Origin: Amphirosellinia nigrospora
Lineage: Eukaryota > Ascomycota > Sordariomycetes > Xylariales > Xylariaceae
Reading direction: 5' to 3'
DNA: 64,000 nucleotides
Assembly: GCA_004123355.1 (NCBI GenBank)
Contig: SCHM01000004.1
Coordinates: 5,359,017-5,423,016, forward strand
Part shown: piece after piece, positions 9,218 to 20,626 of the stretch
How the letters are laid out: each line of letters opens with the position of its first letter
How positions within the stretch are numbered: position 1 is the first letter of the stretch
Notes under the pieces: model-generated
What the model was told of the DNA's origin: nothing
The model's input: the letters and a program-made list of their open reading frames with translations, nothing else
The model's database searches: none
Program-made: the position numbers and the translations under genes

Positions 9218-10883
9218 ATGTCTAGTTTACCTACAAACCCCATCGCAGGCACAGACAGCCCAAGTCATGACGACACAGGAAGCGTCGAGATGGCCTCGAA
9301 TGCGGAGAAAACTCGGCAGGGCCCAGACGTAGAGCCACCTAGCGAGATGCCAATCCCTTTGGGGAAGAAGTACAGCATCTTCACAACCGCCGAGAAGAGA
9401 GGCATCGTCGTTGCCGCCGCTGCTGGTGCCTTCTTTTCACCCTTGTCTGCTCAGATCTACTTCCCAGCTCTCGATGCTCTGTCGCGAGACCTGAAGATCT
9501 CCATAACTGAAGTTAACTTAACCGTCACAACCTATATGGTATATTGCCGTCCTTCATCCCCAGCCCAGTATCTATTAGCTCACAATCAGTATCCAGATCG
9601 TTCAAGCCATTGCCCCTATGTTTATAGGCTCTCTGGCTGACTCTGCTGGGCGGCGCCCAGCTTACATACTGTGTTTCGTCATATATATTGCCGCCTGCAT
9701 TGGGTGTGCTCTGGCCCCAAACTATGCCGCTCTCCTCGTTCTCCGAGCCTTACAATCCGCCGGCTCAAGTTCCACCGTTTCTCTATGCCAGGCCGTCGTT
9801 TCTGATATCATTACCTCGGCCGAGCGTGGCTCTTACGTGGGCTATACCTCTCTCCCCATCATCCTGGCGCCGTCTGTCGGCCCTGTCATAGGCGGCGTCA
9901 TATCCCAATACCTCGGTTGGCGTTGGATCTTCTGGGTTTTGACAATTCTTTCTGGCTTTGTCCTGGTTCTATATCTGCTCTTCATGCCTGAAACCTGCCG
10001 ACTTCTCGTGGGGGACGGCTCGATTCGCCCTCATCTTTATTATCGTACATTGTGGCAACTGGCTAAGGATGCTCGCCGTAAGAAGAGCGCTACACAGGAT
10101 ACTGACAGCACCCTTACCGGCCAGGGCAAGAAAGAAGAAGCTGGGAAGACCCTCAATGCCAAGAAACCGAATCTAGCTCGAACTCTGCTCATACTGTTTG
10201 AGAAGGAGATGTTTCTATTGCTGATGTACAGCAGCTTGATCTATGCAGGCTTCTACGCCGTGTCAACAGCCATTCCAGCCGAATTTTCTAGACTGTATGG
10301 TTTCGATGGTCTCAAGATCGGCTTGGTCTATCTACCCATAGGCGTCGGCTCGATCGTTTCGGTCTTTGTCATGGGGCGGTTAGCGAATTGGAATTACAGA
10401 AGGCATTGCAGAATGCTCAACATCCCGTATGACAGGAGTCGTCAGCAAAACATGGAAGGCTTCCCTATCGAACAAGCTCGCCTGCAGATCAGTCTCCCGT
10501 TTCTTGCCTTATTCACGGCGGTCCTGATTGGCTTCGGCTGGGCGGTGGAGTACAAGGCGCACTTAGCTGTTGAAATCGTTCTACTTTTCCTACAGGGTGT
10601 TTCTCTGGTGGCCTTTTCGAATCTGCTGAGCACACTCATAGTAGATATTAATCCTGGCGCCGCCGGTGCTGCGACAGCAGCAAATAATTTGACCCGGTGT
10701 CTGGTCGGAGCAGGCGCTTCGGCCTTTATCAATCCACTTATGACGGCTGTCGGTGCCGGTTGGGCTTTCACCATCATCGCACTATCATACGTGGTTTTCT
10801 TCCCTGCGCTATGGCTAGTCTTAAAGAACGGTGTGAAATGGCGCACAGAGAAGGCTCGCAAGCAAGCAATAGAAGAACAATAA
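9218..10883 (+). CDS. MFS multidrug/polyamine-type transporter (DHA1 family), intact
   Basis: A 535-residue plasma-membrane proton antiporter is predicted from exons 9218-9538 and 9597-10883. The 58-base intron (GTATAT, GCTCAC branch, TATCCAG) interrupts after TTYM. A hydrophilic N-terminal tail of about 65 residues precedes the first membrane span (FFSPLSAQIYFPALDAL). Motif A is GSLADSAGRRPAY; motif C is PSVGPVIGGVISQYLGW, typical of drug:H+ antiporters. A central cytosolic loop of about 70 residues, rich in Lys, separates the two six-span halves. The closest described relatives by motif are the fungal Qdr/Aqr/Tpo group. The substrate cannot be inferred. No frame breaks occur, and neighbouring genes suggest no pathway. 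Confidence 0.88.
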
Positions 10884-13428
10884 AATAAGAAAGATGCCGA
10901 AACCCCCCTCCACAAAGTCAGGGAAGGTCAAACTCCCGTTCCTGGGCAGAACTTTGAAAATAGTGAAAGTAAGTAGACTTTGCCCCCAATATTAAATCAT
11001 CCATTGCATATGAGGCTAGAGGGTCTTTTCAAACGATATCCATATTCATGACTACGGAGTCGGGAATGGGTCGGAGTTATGGGTAGTCTGCACCTGCTTA
11101 TGCCTGCATAGCCTGCGATTTACAATCTATGGTAGTTATACCTATATACAGATATTAAATTTTAATTCATGAAGACCAATTCTATAACCCATGAGCTAGC
11201 GTATTGAGCCTACATAGATATGTGTGCAGAACTCGGGAACTGTTAGAAATAGGTAGGTAGCCCATATACAAATATAGTATGAGTCAACGTTGTACACTTT
11301 ATCCATACAAAACGAAGTTGGTCAACCCACTTAATACCTAATCACAATGTTATAGGACTAGCTCAACTTATACCATAAGCCCTAGTACCCAAAGCTATGA
11401 ATAGATACGCCAACCGACGGCCGAAAGCGACCATGACCATAAGAGCCAAGGAAGCTTATCCAGTCTTTACAGTAGGCTGGCTCGCCCGTCTCTGAGGACA
11501 TCACGTCGCCCAGAAGCGAAGTCAACAAAAGGCCCCCACACTTACTGCTCGTTTGGCTTCGTTTTCTTCTACCACCCTACAACATCTGGCCCATTCCTAC
11601 CCAGTGGACCTCTTAGCTGGTTCAAAAAAAAATTGACAAAAAGAAATATACAGAAAGAACCTCCTTCTTTTACTTTATGCACACACATATACACAGATGA
11701 TTCAGACTGCTGGAATAGGATAAAAATGGTCCATAGTGTGTAAGTAGTGGGCTGTAAGTGGCGGGGTTTTCTTCCAAGGTTGTTGAGCCCTTGTCCCTTG
11801 CCCTTGCTCTGAATCCATATTTATTGAACATACTTCAGTAGATCGAGTTTTGAAATAGAACCAAGACTTGAATCAGGCGATCGGAATTTCTTACCTCACT
11901 TTATGTTACTAATTAGTAGCTTCTGCGATGCAGTGAATACTACACGAGATTAACTCTACAGTATCCGTATATATCTGCCGAGCGCAAAGTCCTACGTGCA
12001 GGGGAGCCAAGGCCACGTACGGTAGTGGATAGGTTCGGTAAACCGGCATTGGGGGCCATTTCATCTCGACTAAAATTTACAATGCCAATCGTGGAGCCGG
12101 ATAAATAGTGTCGAGTAACTTCCCCAAGGGCATTTTTATGCCTATCTTTGCTTCATTATTCTAGAAATGTGTGGACAAGGATTTAAACTAAATCTATAAC
12201 TTATGGAACTTTGTTGACCTTGGCATTGACTACTTATTTACACTGAAGAGGAGGTAACTATAAATGCAAAAGCGGCCTAACCTAACCGCGGGAAATGCCG
12301 TTCAACCTATTTTACGCTAGTGTACAGCAGAAGCGGCACGACGCTCAGGTCTTCACTAGGCGTGTTTATGCATCTAAGGCTGATTCGGACTCCATACGGT
12401 CTAGCTTCGTGTACACAGATGGAGGCTCTTCCCAGCTGAAGAATAGTTAAAACAGAACGAAGCTTGGTAGGTATTAGCTAATCAATATTGTCTCTCTTAG
12501 CGCTTGCTCAAACAGGAGTGTCTCGAAGAAGTTTGGAGAGGTCTAGAAGGAATGAATCCCTGGTTATAATAATGTTGGGCTTCATCCGCGCTGGGAATTT
12601 GGGGGCGAAGCTTGATTAGTTTTAGATGTGCCCTCTCTTTTATGCATTCACGTGCGATCGTCAAGTCGTTTCGTAATCGGATGAGAAATGCTTGGGATAT
12701 AGCCAATTAAGGTTTGCCGTAAGCAGAACTGTACTATCTGAAGCTTCCGAAACTACGAAGGCTTTTAACCAGTGTGGTTACTGGTAGTTAGGTTCTATAC
12801 GCTCACTGCTACGCAGTATAGGTTTTCTACATACATATAGTATGCGCTCGGGTGGCTAGTGGAGTCACGCGACGTAACTTTTCAAGGGACAGTCCCATAG
12901 AAACCGTTAGGAAAGGCTTAGTTTCGTCTCCAACAAAGTCGTAGCGCCCCAGCCGCATGACACCACGTTTGGTGTTTTGGAAACCGTGTGTGGCCTGGGC
13001 CGGAGGCTCAATCCCTATTTCTGGAACCTCTCTTAACCTGAACAGTATTCATAGTCCGTGGTCGCAGCTAGCGCCCTGTCATTGACTCCGGTATCTGCGC
13101 AGGATCCGTGCCAACCCGAATTAAATATATAGTAGTATACGGTTGCCCGACGGGGACTCGAATCCTTCAGGTTGGCCAAGTGGGCACTGACACACGTTTT
13201 CCTCCACCCAGTAGGCTGAACTCTGATGCTCGACGTTACTCTGACCGGATGGACGTCTGGGTACCATCATGTAAGCCCTATGAGGCTGGAGACGTCCATC
13301 ACCAAGGCGTAAATGGATATAAAGAGTCATAGAGCGCCCCGGGAAGTAGTCTAACACTATAACCTATACCTAAGTTTCCATCCTTTTTTATTAAATGTGT
13401 ATAAATCTTACCTAATCTCACACCCGCG
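10884..13428. other. 2.5-kb AT-rich gene-less stretch
   Basis: No coding region is supported. The only frame near 60 codons (12497-12706, reverse) has no domain. Repeated TA-rich words such as TATATAC and CTATAT suggest decayed or promoter DNA. A TATA-like GATATAAAGAG near 13317 and TGTATAAAT near 13397 precede the next gene. Confidence 0.5.
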
Positions 13429-14642
13429 ATGAAGTTGCTCACAGCAAGCCTAGCAACTTTGTTTGCCTTGGTGTCTGTGGTACAAGCGGTACCGACACAT
13501 CAGTTTGACCATTTCTTCCCAGGATGGAACTGGCGAGTCCAAGAGCTCCTGAAAGGACCCTGCGCCGAGCCCTATGCCGTGTATTTGACGGGCAAGATCA
13601 ACGCAACTGAAGGAAAACAGTCTATAGTGAACCCTGTAATCGACTGTATCTTAACTGAGTTTCCCGAGTCTCGCAAAGCAGAATGTAAGGGCAACCCTAC
13701 GTGTGACCTGCATCATGAGACATATCGCTCCCAAATCGGTTCCCTTAGTCCACTTCGTTCTCAAGACTAACTCTACTGTACTTAGTGGCAACCGGTGCCC
13801 TCGTCTTGGGTCTCATACCTACTATCTTACAATCGATCGGAAGCTCGACGGCAGAAACGGCCCTCGTGGGCCTACGACGCCCACTGCTAGGTTTCCTGAT
13901 ATCGGCCGGGAGCCCGGCCTTATCGATGATGAAGACGAGCGAGTTCGCTAGCTACATCGTAGAGTTTGTCGAGAAGGGTGACACGAGGGACTTTGGAATG
14001 GGCCAGCTGCGTTGGGGCCCGGCACGCGCAAAGTGGGCGTTCCTTATCTCGTTCCTCGAATACGCTGCGGTCGGCGGCGCCGTGGCCAACGTTCTGCACC
14101 TCGCCTGGAATCTGGGCATCTACGCCGTCGCCATCTTCGCTCCCGACACCATCTTCGGCGTGCCGCTCTGGACCCTGGGCGCCGCGCTCATTCATCTGGC
14201 CGGTTGCCTAGCCATCTGGGTGCGGGTGCGGATGCGGTCTGTCGACTCGAGAGACGGCCGCACAAACCCTCTGAATACGTGGATCCCGCAAGAACTGATC
14301 CCTGCCGTCTTCCAACGAGCTACGGCGCTGGAGTTGCGAGAAGGAGGGGCGAACACTTTCTGGTTCTACGCGCTGACCTGGATCATCAGCATCGGTATCT
14401 TGGCACAAGTGGCGTTCGGTACGCTGGTGTTGTCGGGTTTGCTGTTCTTTAGCTTAGCTGACTGCCTGGTCATCGTCGGAAGATATAGCCTCAGTGCCGT
14501 CATTTGTCGAGCAGTGGTAAGACTGGAGTTGTCGGGTATGACGGCAGCAATAGTCCCAGCCGGTAGTAAAGGTGGCCACGAGGCAATGGAGCCAGAACAG
14601 ATCGTCCTCACAAACTGGAAAGGGCAGCCACAGGACATGTAA
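13429..14642 (+). CDS. Signal-peptide, multi-span membrane protein of unknown function
   Basis: Exons 13429-13684 and 13786-14642 give 370 residues with no frame break. The 101-base intron has GTAAGG, a GACTAAC branch site and CTTAG, and joins AE|LATGALVLGL. Residues 1-20 are a signal peptide (MKLLTASLATLFALVSVVQA). A short extracellular part with cysteines (KGPCAEPY, VIDCILTEFPES) follows, then a hydrophobic STAETALVGLRRPLLGFLIS helix. At least four further spans lie around WAFLISFLEYAAVGGAVANV, PLWTLGAALIHLAGCLAIWV and WFYALTWIISIGILAQVAFG. The layout resembles a fungal-only family that I know just as hypothetical. I propose no function. Confidence 0.8.
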
Positions 14643-15179
14643 CCAGGAGCTCGGGTATTTTTTATATTTTCAACTTTATGATAGATGATGAATAATGATA
14701 GTGTCGATTTGATCCAATAGATCTTACACAAGCCCTCTGACTCTGGCGTGTCCGGCGTGGACCGACTATACTTCTCCACTCAAGCGTTTCTGTGTTTGCA
14801 AGCGGTAATGACCTAGTACGATAGATGCTACCTTTAAGTAAACTACGATGGACAACGGTAGTTGGAATTGAAGATGACGATGACTAACATGACCTGAGTC
14901 AGCTAGCAATCTGGCGGCGTCCTAGTAAAAGGACGCGATAGGCCAAGACTTCCCCCGGATTTCTCGTGGCGAGGCACCTAAACAGCCCGGGTGGATCTGC
15001 CGAAAGTACCTCGGCTGAATGTAAATACAGGCTTGTTTAGGAATCCCAAGTCCATTCGTGTTCAAAGGTTTTTTTAATCATTTATATTTTTACAGCGCAT
15101 CCAACAATTACATCTTCCTGCCTTCCTGTTCCTATTCTTCTCCGCTCCATATCCATTGACTTCTTCCCACGACAACAAT
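14643..15179. other. Intergenic, thiolase promoter
   Basis: No gene is supported. The stretch holds the end of the multi-span gene and the leader of the thiolase gene. Confidence 0.45.
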
Positions 15180-16584
15180 ATGGCTGCCGAACGAGTCTCT
15201 TCCCTTCTAAAGCACCTGTCGCCGAATAACCCGGTGGCGGCCATGTAAGTGAAAATATTCAACCTCGCACGTCCGAAATCCAATGGACTTGGTTCGGGAA
15301 CCCTTATTCACGCTTTGCACGATCACAGAACTTCCAAGAACCCCGATGATGTAGTCATTACCTTGGCTATTCGGACACCGCTATGTAAGGGCAAGAAAGG
15401 CGGTTTCAAGGACACGAGTCTTGAGTACATTATGTACGCCATACTCAAGGCGACGCGCGAGCGCATGGGTTTCTCGCCAGACCTTGTCGAGGATATCTCA
15501 ATGGGAAATGTGCGTACAATTGCGAATTCTGACCGTCCTCGACCCACGAGAATAGGGTGCTAACACGTTCACGTCTCGAGCAGGTTTCCGACAGCAAAGC
15601 AGCTTACAAAGCTCGAGCTGCTGCGCTCGCCGCTGGTTTTCCCAACACGACCGGTGCCTCGTCCGTAAACAGGTTCTGCTCCTCTGGTCTCAAGGCCACG
15701 GCCGACATCGCAAACGCCATCGCCGCCGGCTCGATCGAGGTCGGCATTGCCGCCGGTGCAGAGTCGATGACGGCGGGTGGAGACGCAGTTGAGACACCGT
15801 TCGACGAGGAGGTGCTCAAGCTCAGCCAGGAGGCTCGGGACTGCATGGAGGCTATGGGATGGACCAGCGAAAACGTTGCCCGTGATTTCGGCCTCACTCG
15901 CGAGATGCTGGACGAGTATGCCGCCGAGAGCTTCCGTCGCGCCGAGGAGGCCCAGAAGGCGGGCTGGACCGAGGATGAGATCGTTCCCGTCACCACCAAA
16001 GTCAAAGGCCCCGATGGCGAGTTCAAGACCGTCACCCTGACCAAGGACGAGGGAATCCGGCCCGGGACCACCGCTGCAGGCTTGGGCAAGATCCGCGCCG
16101 CCTTCCCTCAATGGGGCCCCATGACGACCGGCGGCAATGCTAGTCAGGTCACCGACGGTGCGTCGGCCGTGGTCCTCATGAAGCGCTCCAAGGCGATCCA
16201 GCTGGGCCTGCCCGTCTTGGCCAAGTATGTCGGCTCGACTGTCGCCGGCCTGCCACCGAGAATCATGGGTATCGGCCCCACCGTTGCCATCCCCAAGCTG
16301 CTGAAGCAGCACAACTTGACGGTGGATGACTGCGACGTCATCGAAGTCAACGAGGCCTTCGCCACAATGGCTGTTTACACGAAAAATTTCTTGAAACTGG
16401 ACCACGCCAAGATGAACCCCCGTGGCGGCGCCATTGCTCTCGGCCACCCGCTCGGCACCACGGGCAGCGGCAAATCGTCACCGGCCTGAGCGAGTGCCGT
16501 CGGACGAAGAAGAAGATTCTGTTGACGAGCATGTGCATTGGCACTGGCATGGGTATGGCTGGGTTATTTGTCAACGAGCAATAA
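15180..16584 (+). CDS. POT1: Peroxisomal 3-ketoacyl-CoA thiolase with PTS2 signal, one late frame break
   Basis: This enzyme performs the last step of fatty acid beta-oxidation, cleaving 3-ketoacyl-CoA with CoA. Exons are 15180-15244, 15329-15509 and 15584-16584. Introns are 84 and 74 bases; the second has a GCTAAC branch site. The N-terminus MAAERVSSLLKHL holds RVSSLLKHL, a match to PTS2 (R-[LVI]-x5-[HQ]-L), so import through Pex7 is expected. The acylated cysteine is in NRFCSSGLKA. The histidine motif is MNPRGGAIALGHPLGTTG. The final catalytic cysteine is in SMCIGTGMGMAGLF, which lies in the next frame. The frame change is near 16473: AGCGGCAAATC becomes AGC CGG CAA ATC if one C is restored, and the reading then runs to a stop at 16584. 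As written, the protein would end early at 16489 and lack the last catalytic block. Confidence 0.92.
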
Positions 16585-17036
16585 TGTATATAATCATCTA
16601 TCTGGGCATAGCAATTCTATGAATTTGTGACAATAAAACGTGAATGACAAAACGACTTGCATCGGACTTGATAAGATAACTGTGTAACATACTAATGTAC
16701 CGAGCAGATGGTTAAATAATGGCGTGGTATTTTGTGAGATGTTGCTGATTTAATCGATAGCTATAGTTTGAGTATCTCATGGCAAATATTAAGTTTTACG
16801 TGTCCCTGTCTATCCACCCAACCTTTCCAAACGCCTGGTATCCGCTCATATAGGCAAACTCTATATTTAAAACATATGTACTGGGCAAGATTTCAAACGC
16901 CCTATGCTGGGAATAGTAAGATTTGGTCGTGGGAACAAGGATCAGTCCCCCCCCTCGTTCTTGGCTACAAGTATACAAAACAGGAACATGAGCCGCCGGA
17001 TATTCATTCGCGTTAGTTCTGCGTCAAATGGATATT
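16585..17036. other. Intergenic between convergent genes
   Basis: Terminator region of the thiolase and the GH128 gene. No gene seen. Confidence 0.45.
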
Positions 17037-18062
17037 TTAAACGAGAAGGAGGAGGCTCCCAGCGAGTGTCAATGTGATGGCTAAGAGTACGTCGACCTGG
17101 CTTCGTGCGGCCGGGCCGGATTGGGGATTTACACCAGTGGCGCTGCCACCCAGGTACCATGATCCGATGTCCGTCAGCTGCCCATCGTTATTCAGCATAA
17201 CGGCGTTCGGGCCAACGTTGCTATCGTGGGAGCGGAACGACCCGAAGTAGCTGTAACGCGCCACACTGTCCAGCCGGTCGAAATACTCGGCGGAGGTGTT
17301 GTAAAAGTTTTGGGTAGTCGTGAGATCCTGGTCGTTCAGATTGTACTCGGTAATCCACTGCGTCTTGTTCGGAAACCTGTAGAGCCATAAATCCACGTTA
17401 GTCGGCCGAATATGACCCTTTACTTCGTTTGCGTCAGTAGAGTATAACGTACGCAGCGGCGTATTCGCCCAAATGGCTGGCTAGACCTTCGAAATTCCCG
17501 TACCAGTGGATGGTCACGAAGTCGTATGAGCAGTTCTTCTTGTTTCCGTCGGTGCTGATGAGTTGCGAACAGTTGCCCAAGAAATCCTGTAACCACGGGA
17601 TGCCGCCCGTACCGCCCGTACAAGCCGGCAGACCAGCCTTGATTCCCTTCTCTTGCAGAGGTAGGATATTGTCTACCCAGACCTGAGCGGCCTTGGACGG
17701 GAAAATATCACTCCCCCCGTATTTACTCGGCCCATCGGGTTCGTTAAAGGTTAGGACGTGGCTGACGTTGCGTCCGCCGTCAATCAAGTTATTGACCGAA
17801 TCGAGAAAGGATGTGTCGTCGATGGAGCCCCAGAGCATGGGCACGAACTCGAAATCACCCTGCGACTTCTGGGCGAATGAAGCGGCGCGGCCGCGGTACC
17901 GTAATTGTAGTACCATGTCAGATCCGATCCATCGCGAACCCAGATCGTGTTGTCTTTTGGGCTATCCTTGTTAGGGACGAAGACGAGACCGCGCTTATCG
18001 GATCGCGTTTGTGCTTGGGCGACCGACAGGACGCCAGCTAACAACGCAAAAGACGAACGCAT
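17037..18062 (-). CDS. Secreted, probably GPI-anchored GH128-like beta-glucanase, one frame break
   Basis: This is a glycosyl hydrolase of the Asl1-like/GH128 type, which acts on beta-1,3-glucan at the cell wall. The signal peptide is MRSSFALLAGVLSVAQA. The barrel then reads KRGLVFVPNKDSP, WYYNYG, FEFVPMLWGS and HVLTFNEPDG (acid/base Glu). It continues through VTIHWYGNFEGL and TQWITEYNLND (nucleophile Glu). The tail SQVDVLLAITLTLAGSLLLL looks like a GPI-attachment signal. The intron at 17452-17377 (76 bases, GTACGT, GACTAAC, CTACAG) joins EYAA|AFPNKTQW. The frame changes near 17885-17895 in a GC-only stretch (GGCGCGGCCGCGG), again explicable by one lost base. Both catalytic residues are present, so the enzyme is probably active in reality. 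Confidence 0.85.
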
Positions 18063-19360
18063 GGCAAAGTAAAACAAACGAGAGACTAGAGTAAGCTTTA
18101 ATAGGCCGTGATTAAACAGTCGCGACTGCCTCCAAAAGACGGACTCGCTTTTAGGAGGGCTATAAAACAAGCGCGCCGAAAAGAGAGAAACTACAATATG
18201 GTAATGATAGAATCAGTGCGGCGTCTTACCATCCGAAAGAAAGAAAACAGAGAATCAAGATGCCAGTCTAATAGAAAACGACGAGTCGAACAGACCCGGG
18301 AGCGACGGAAGAAAACGACTGCATGCTACGCTGACGAGAGCCATGGCGAGTGGTTTGGCTGAGAACGCCCAGGCCGTTCCCGCTCTCCTATCCTATCCGA
18401 CACTGTAGCTGAATATGACATGCATAGCCAACCGTCTAGAACGACCAGAGCAAGCGTCGCAATCTATCAATCAACGCAGGGCGAGAATGGTTAGCCCTGG
18501 CTTAGCGAAGGCCAATACGAGTCTCGATTAGGTATGCGCCATTCAATATTGCCGACCTGCATATATAAGTAAGTACATATGACGGGAACGCTTGCCGAGC
18601 CGCTCGGGCTGGATGCTGTGCTGGATTTGAGGCGTTGATCTATTGGCAGACGCGACAAGGGTACCAACTTAACTTATACAGTAGCAGCTCCAATACTCAT
18701 ACTTGTCTGTCTGCGCCAAGCCGACTGACGTGTGTGCTAAGGAGTGTTTTCTCATTCCAGCGTCCACAGTACATGGTCAAGATTCCTCAAATGATCAGGG
18801 GAGACCAGCATTGGCCCGGCTTTATCTTTGTATTAATAAAGATATTATAGAGCAATCGCACAGACGTTACGCTACGTTAGTGTAGATCGTTCGTCCAGGA
18901 GGTCGATCGGTTGGTTCCAGCGTTGCATGGTGGCCCCCTGTTCCTTCACCTGCTGGCCCTGCTGGTAATCGAGGTCTTTGGTGAACTACAAACACGCAAG
19001 AGGAGCTACTTGATTAGTGAGCTACTACACAGATAGCAGAAGATTCATGTACACAAATATATGTGTTCAAATAAGTGGTTTTCATCAGCCATGGGACAAG
19101 TGTAGCGACCATGGCCACAACTGTCGTCCCTGAAAAACCAGGGCACCTTTGGAGAAACCTAGCAATCCCTTGATATGGCACCTACCACTATAGGCGGCCC
19201 CAAAATAATTGTCCGATTGGATTAGAAAGGCGGGTTAGGTACTTATGGACCAAGTTAATAGGCACGTTTCAGCTCACGTTTTTATCCTTATTGGGGAGCG
19301 ATCGGGTTTTTACATTGTTTGTTCAACACAGCATTCATTCGGTCATGTTCTATTCTGTGA
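18063..19360. other. 1.3-kb gene-less stretch
   Basis: Promoter side of the GH128 gene, then AT-rich sequence. The forward frames at 18108-18362 and 18635-18850 show no domain. I see no repeat or RNA gene. Confidence 0.45.
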
Positions 19361-20296
19361 CTAGTCGGTGAGGTTGTAAATCTTCTGAATACTCTCAAGC
19401 ATCTCCTTATGATTAATCTTGAGGTCTTTCAACAGCCCATCCTCAAACCCAAACACCCAGCCATGCACCACGGGGTATTGGTTTTTGGCGTATGACTGCT
19501 GGACCGCCGCCGTCTTGATGACGTTGCGGCACTGCTCCTGGACGCTGAGTTCGACGAGGCGGTCGTACCGCGCAGCTTCGTCCTTGATGGAATCCAGCTC
19601 CTTCTCATGGAGGCGGTAGACGTCGCGGATGTTCCGGAGCCAGGGATTCAGCAAGCCCAGGTCCTTGGGCGTCATGGCGGCCTTGACGCCACCACAGCCG
19701 TAATGCCCGCACACGACGATGTGCTTGACGTGGAGATGGCACACGGCGTACTCGATGACGCTCATAACGTTGAGATCAGTGTTGACGACCAGGTTGGCGA
19801 TGTTGCGGTGGATGAAGGCCTCGCCAGGGCCGAGGCCCGAGATCTGCTCCGCGGGAATGCGGGAGTCGCTGCACCCGATCCAGAGATACTCGGGACTCTG
19901 TCCGGCGCTCAGCTTGCTAAAGAACTCGGGGTCTTTCTGCTTCTGCTCGGCAGCCCAGGCGCGATTATGGTCAAACACGCGGTCATGGGTCTGCTGGAGG
20001 TACTGGGAAATGTCTGAGGGAGCCATGTTGCGGCTGGCGTCGCTGCCGGTGAACCAGTTGCTGAGTTTGTTGCCGGAGTTGCTGCTCGAGCTGCTGCACG
20101 CTCGATGTTGATATTGATACTGATATTGATATTGGTATTGGTATTGGTATCGATATCGAAATTGATGTTGGCGGGGTTTGTGCAATGCTAAAGTTGGGGT
20201 GAGGGACGGTTTCGCGCATGCGGAGAGCAGAGAACCGTAGCCCACCCTCCCTCTGGTCATCTGGCCTATCATGACAAGATGAGGGGATTTCATCAA
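19361..20296 (-). CDS. Beta-class carbonic anhydrase with (Gln-Tyr) repeat in leader, intact
   Basis: This zinc enzyme interconverts CO2 and bicarbonate. The single-exon frame gives 311 residues. Zinc and catalytic residues are visible: Cys142, Asp144 and Arg146 in IGCSDSR, and His198 and Cys201 in CGHYGCGG. The core begins near residue 91 (MAPSDISQYLQQTHDRVFDH). The first 90 residues are basic and serine-rich with an internal repeat (YRYQYQYQYQYQ, residues 48-63). They are probably a mitochondrial leader or a linker grown by repeat expansion. A second start at Met91 would give a normal-length cytosolic enzyme, so dual targeting is possible. A TATAAAAAA-like word lies about 40 bases upstream. 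Confidence 0.93.
   Translation of the reverse strand: MMKSPHLVMIGQMTRGRVGYGSLLSACAKPSLTPTLALHKPRQHQFRYRYQYQYQYQYQYQYQHRACSSSSSNSGNKLSNWFTGSDASRNMAPSDISQYLQQTHDRVFDHNRAWAAEQKQKDPEFFSKLSAGQSPEYLWIGCSDSRIPAEQISGLGPGEAFIHRNIANLVVNTDLNVMSVIEYAVCHLHVKHIVVCGHYGCGGVKAAMTPKDLGLLNPWLRNIRDVYRLHEKELDSIKDEAARYDRLVELSVQEQCRNVIKTAAVQQSYAKNQYPVVHGWVFGFEDGLLKDLKINHKEMLESIQKIYNLTD
20105..20166. repeat. In-frame hexanucleotide repeat (Gln-Tyr codons)
   Basis: Repeats of (TATTGA/TATTGG) on the forward strand correspond to alternating Tyr-Gln codons in the carbonic anhydrase leader. Roughly ten units are present, with point variants at the right end. Such a repeat is expected to vary in length between strains. 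Confidence 0.85.
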
Positions 20297-20626
20297 TTAG
20301 TGTCCTTCGATGCATGTGTAGCTAGCTATTATTTTTTATACCTATTTTTTATCTAAGTCGCCAAGGGCCCGAATAGACCTTGCTGATTAGGGAATGGCGG
20401 GTGAAGATCCCCTAAGACCTACCGATAGCCTCTGTCCGGCGCCCTGGACCGACGTAAGTACCTCAAGTACCGAACTTCCCATAAAAAAAACACCACCATT
20501 ATTTAGCGCCGAGATCGCTTCCTCGTGGATACATACATCAATACGTTACACAGCATGGCCAAGTCATCAAGGGGTAGGTACATATAGATAGGTACCTAAG
20601 GTATCCCAATCTTGTTTACTACCTAA

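Noticed and set aside
13139-13230. Second tRNA candidate with GGACTCGAATCC (B-box-like, reverse strand)
   Set aside because: The T stem does not pair well, no matching 5' acceptor half lies within 100 bases, and no convincing A box was found.
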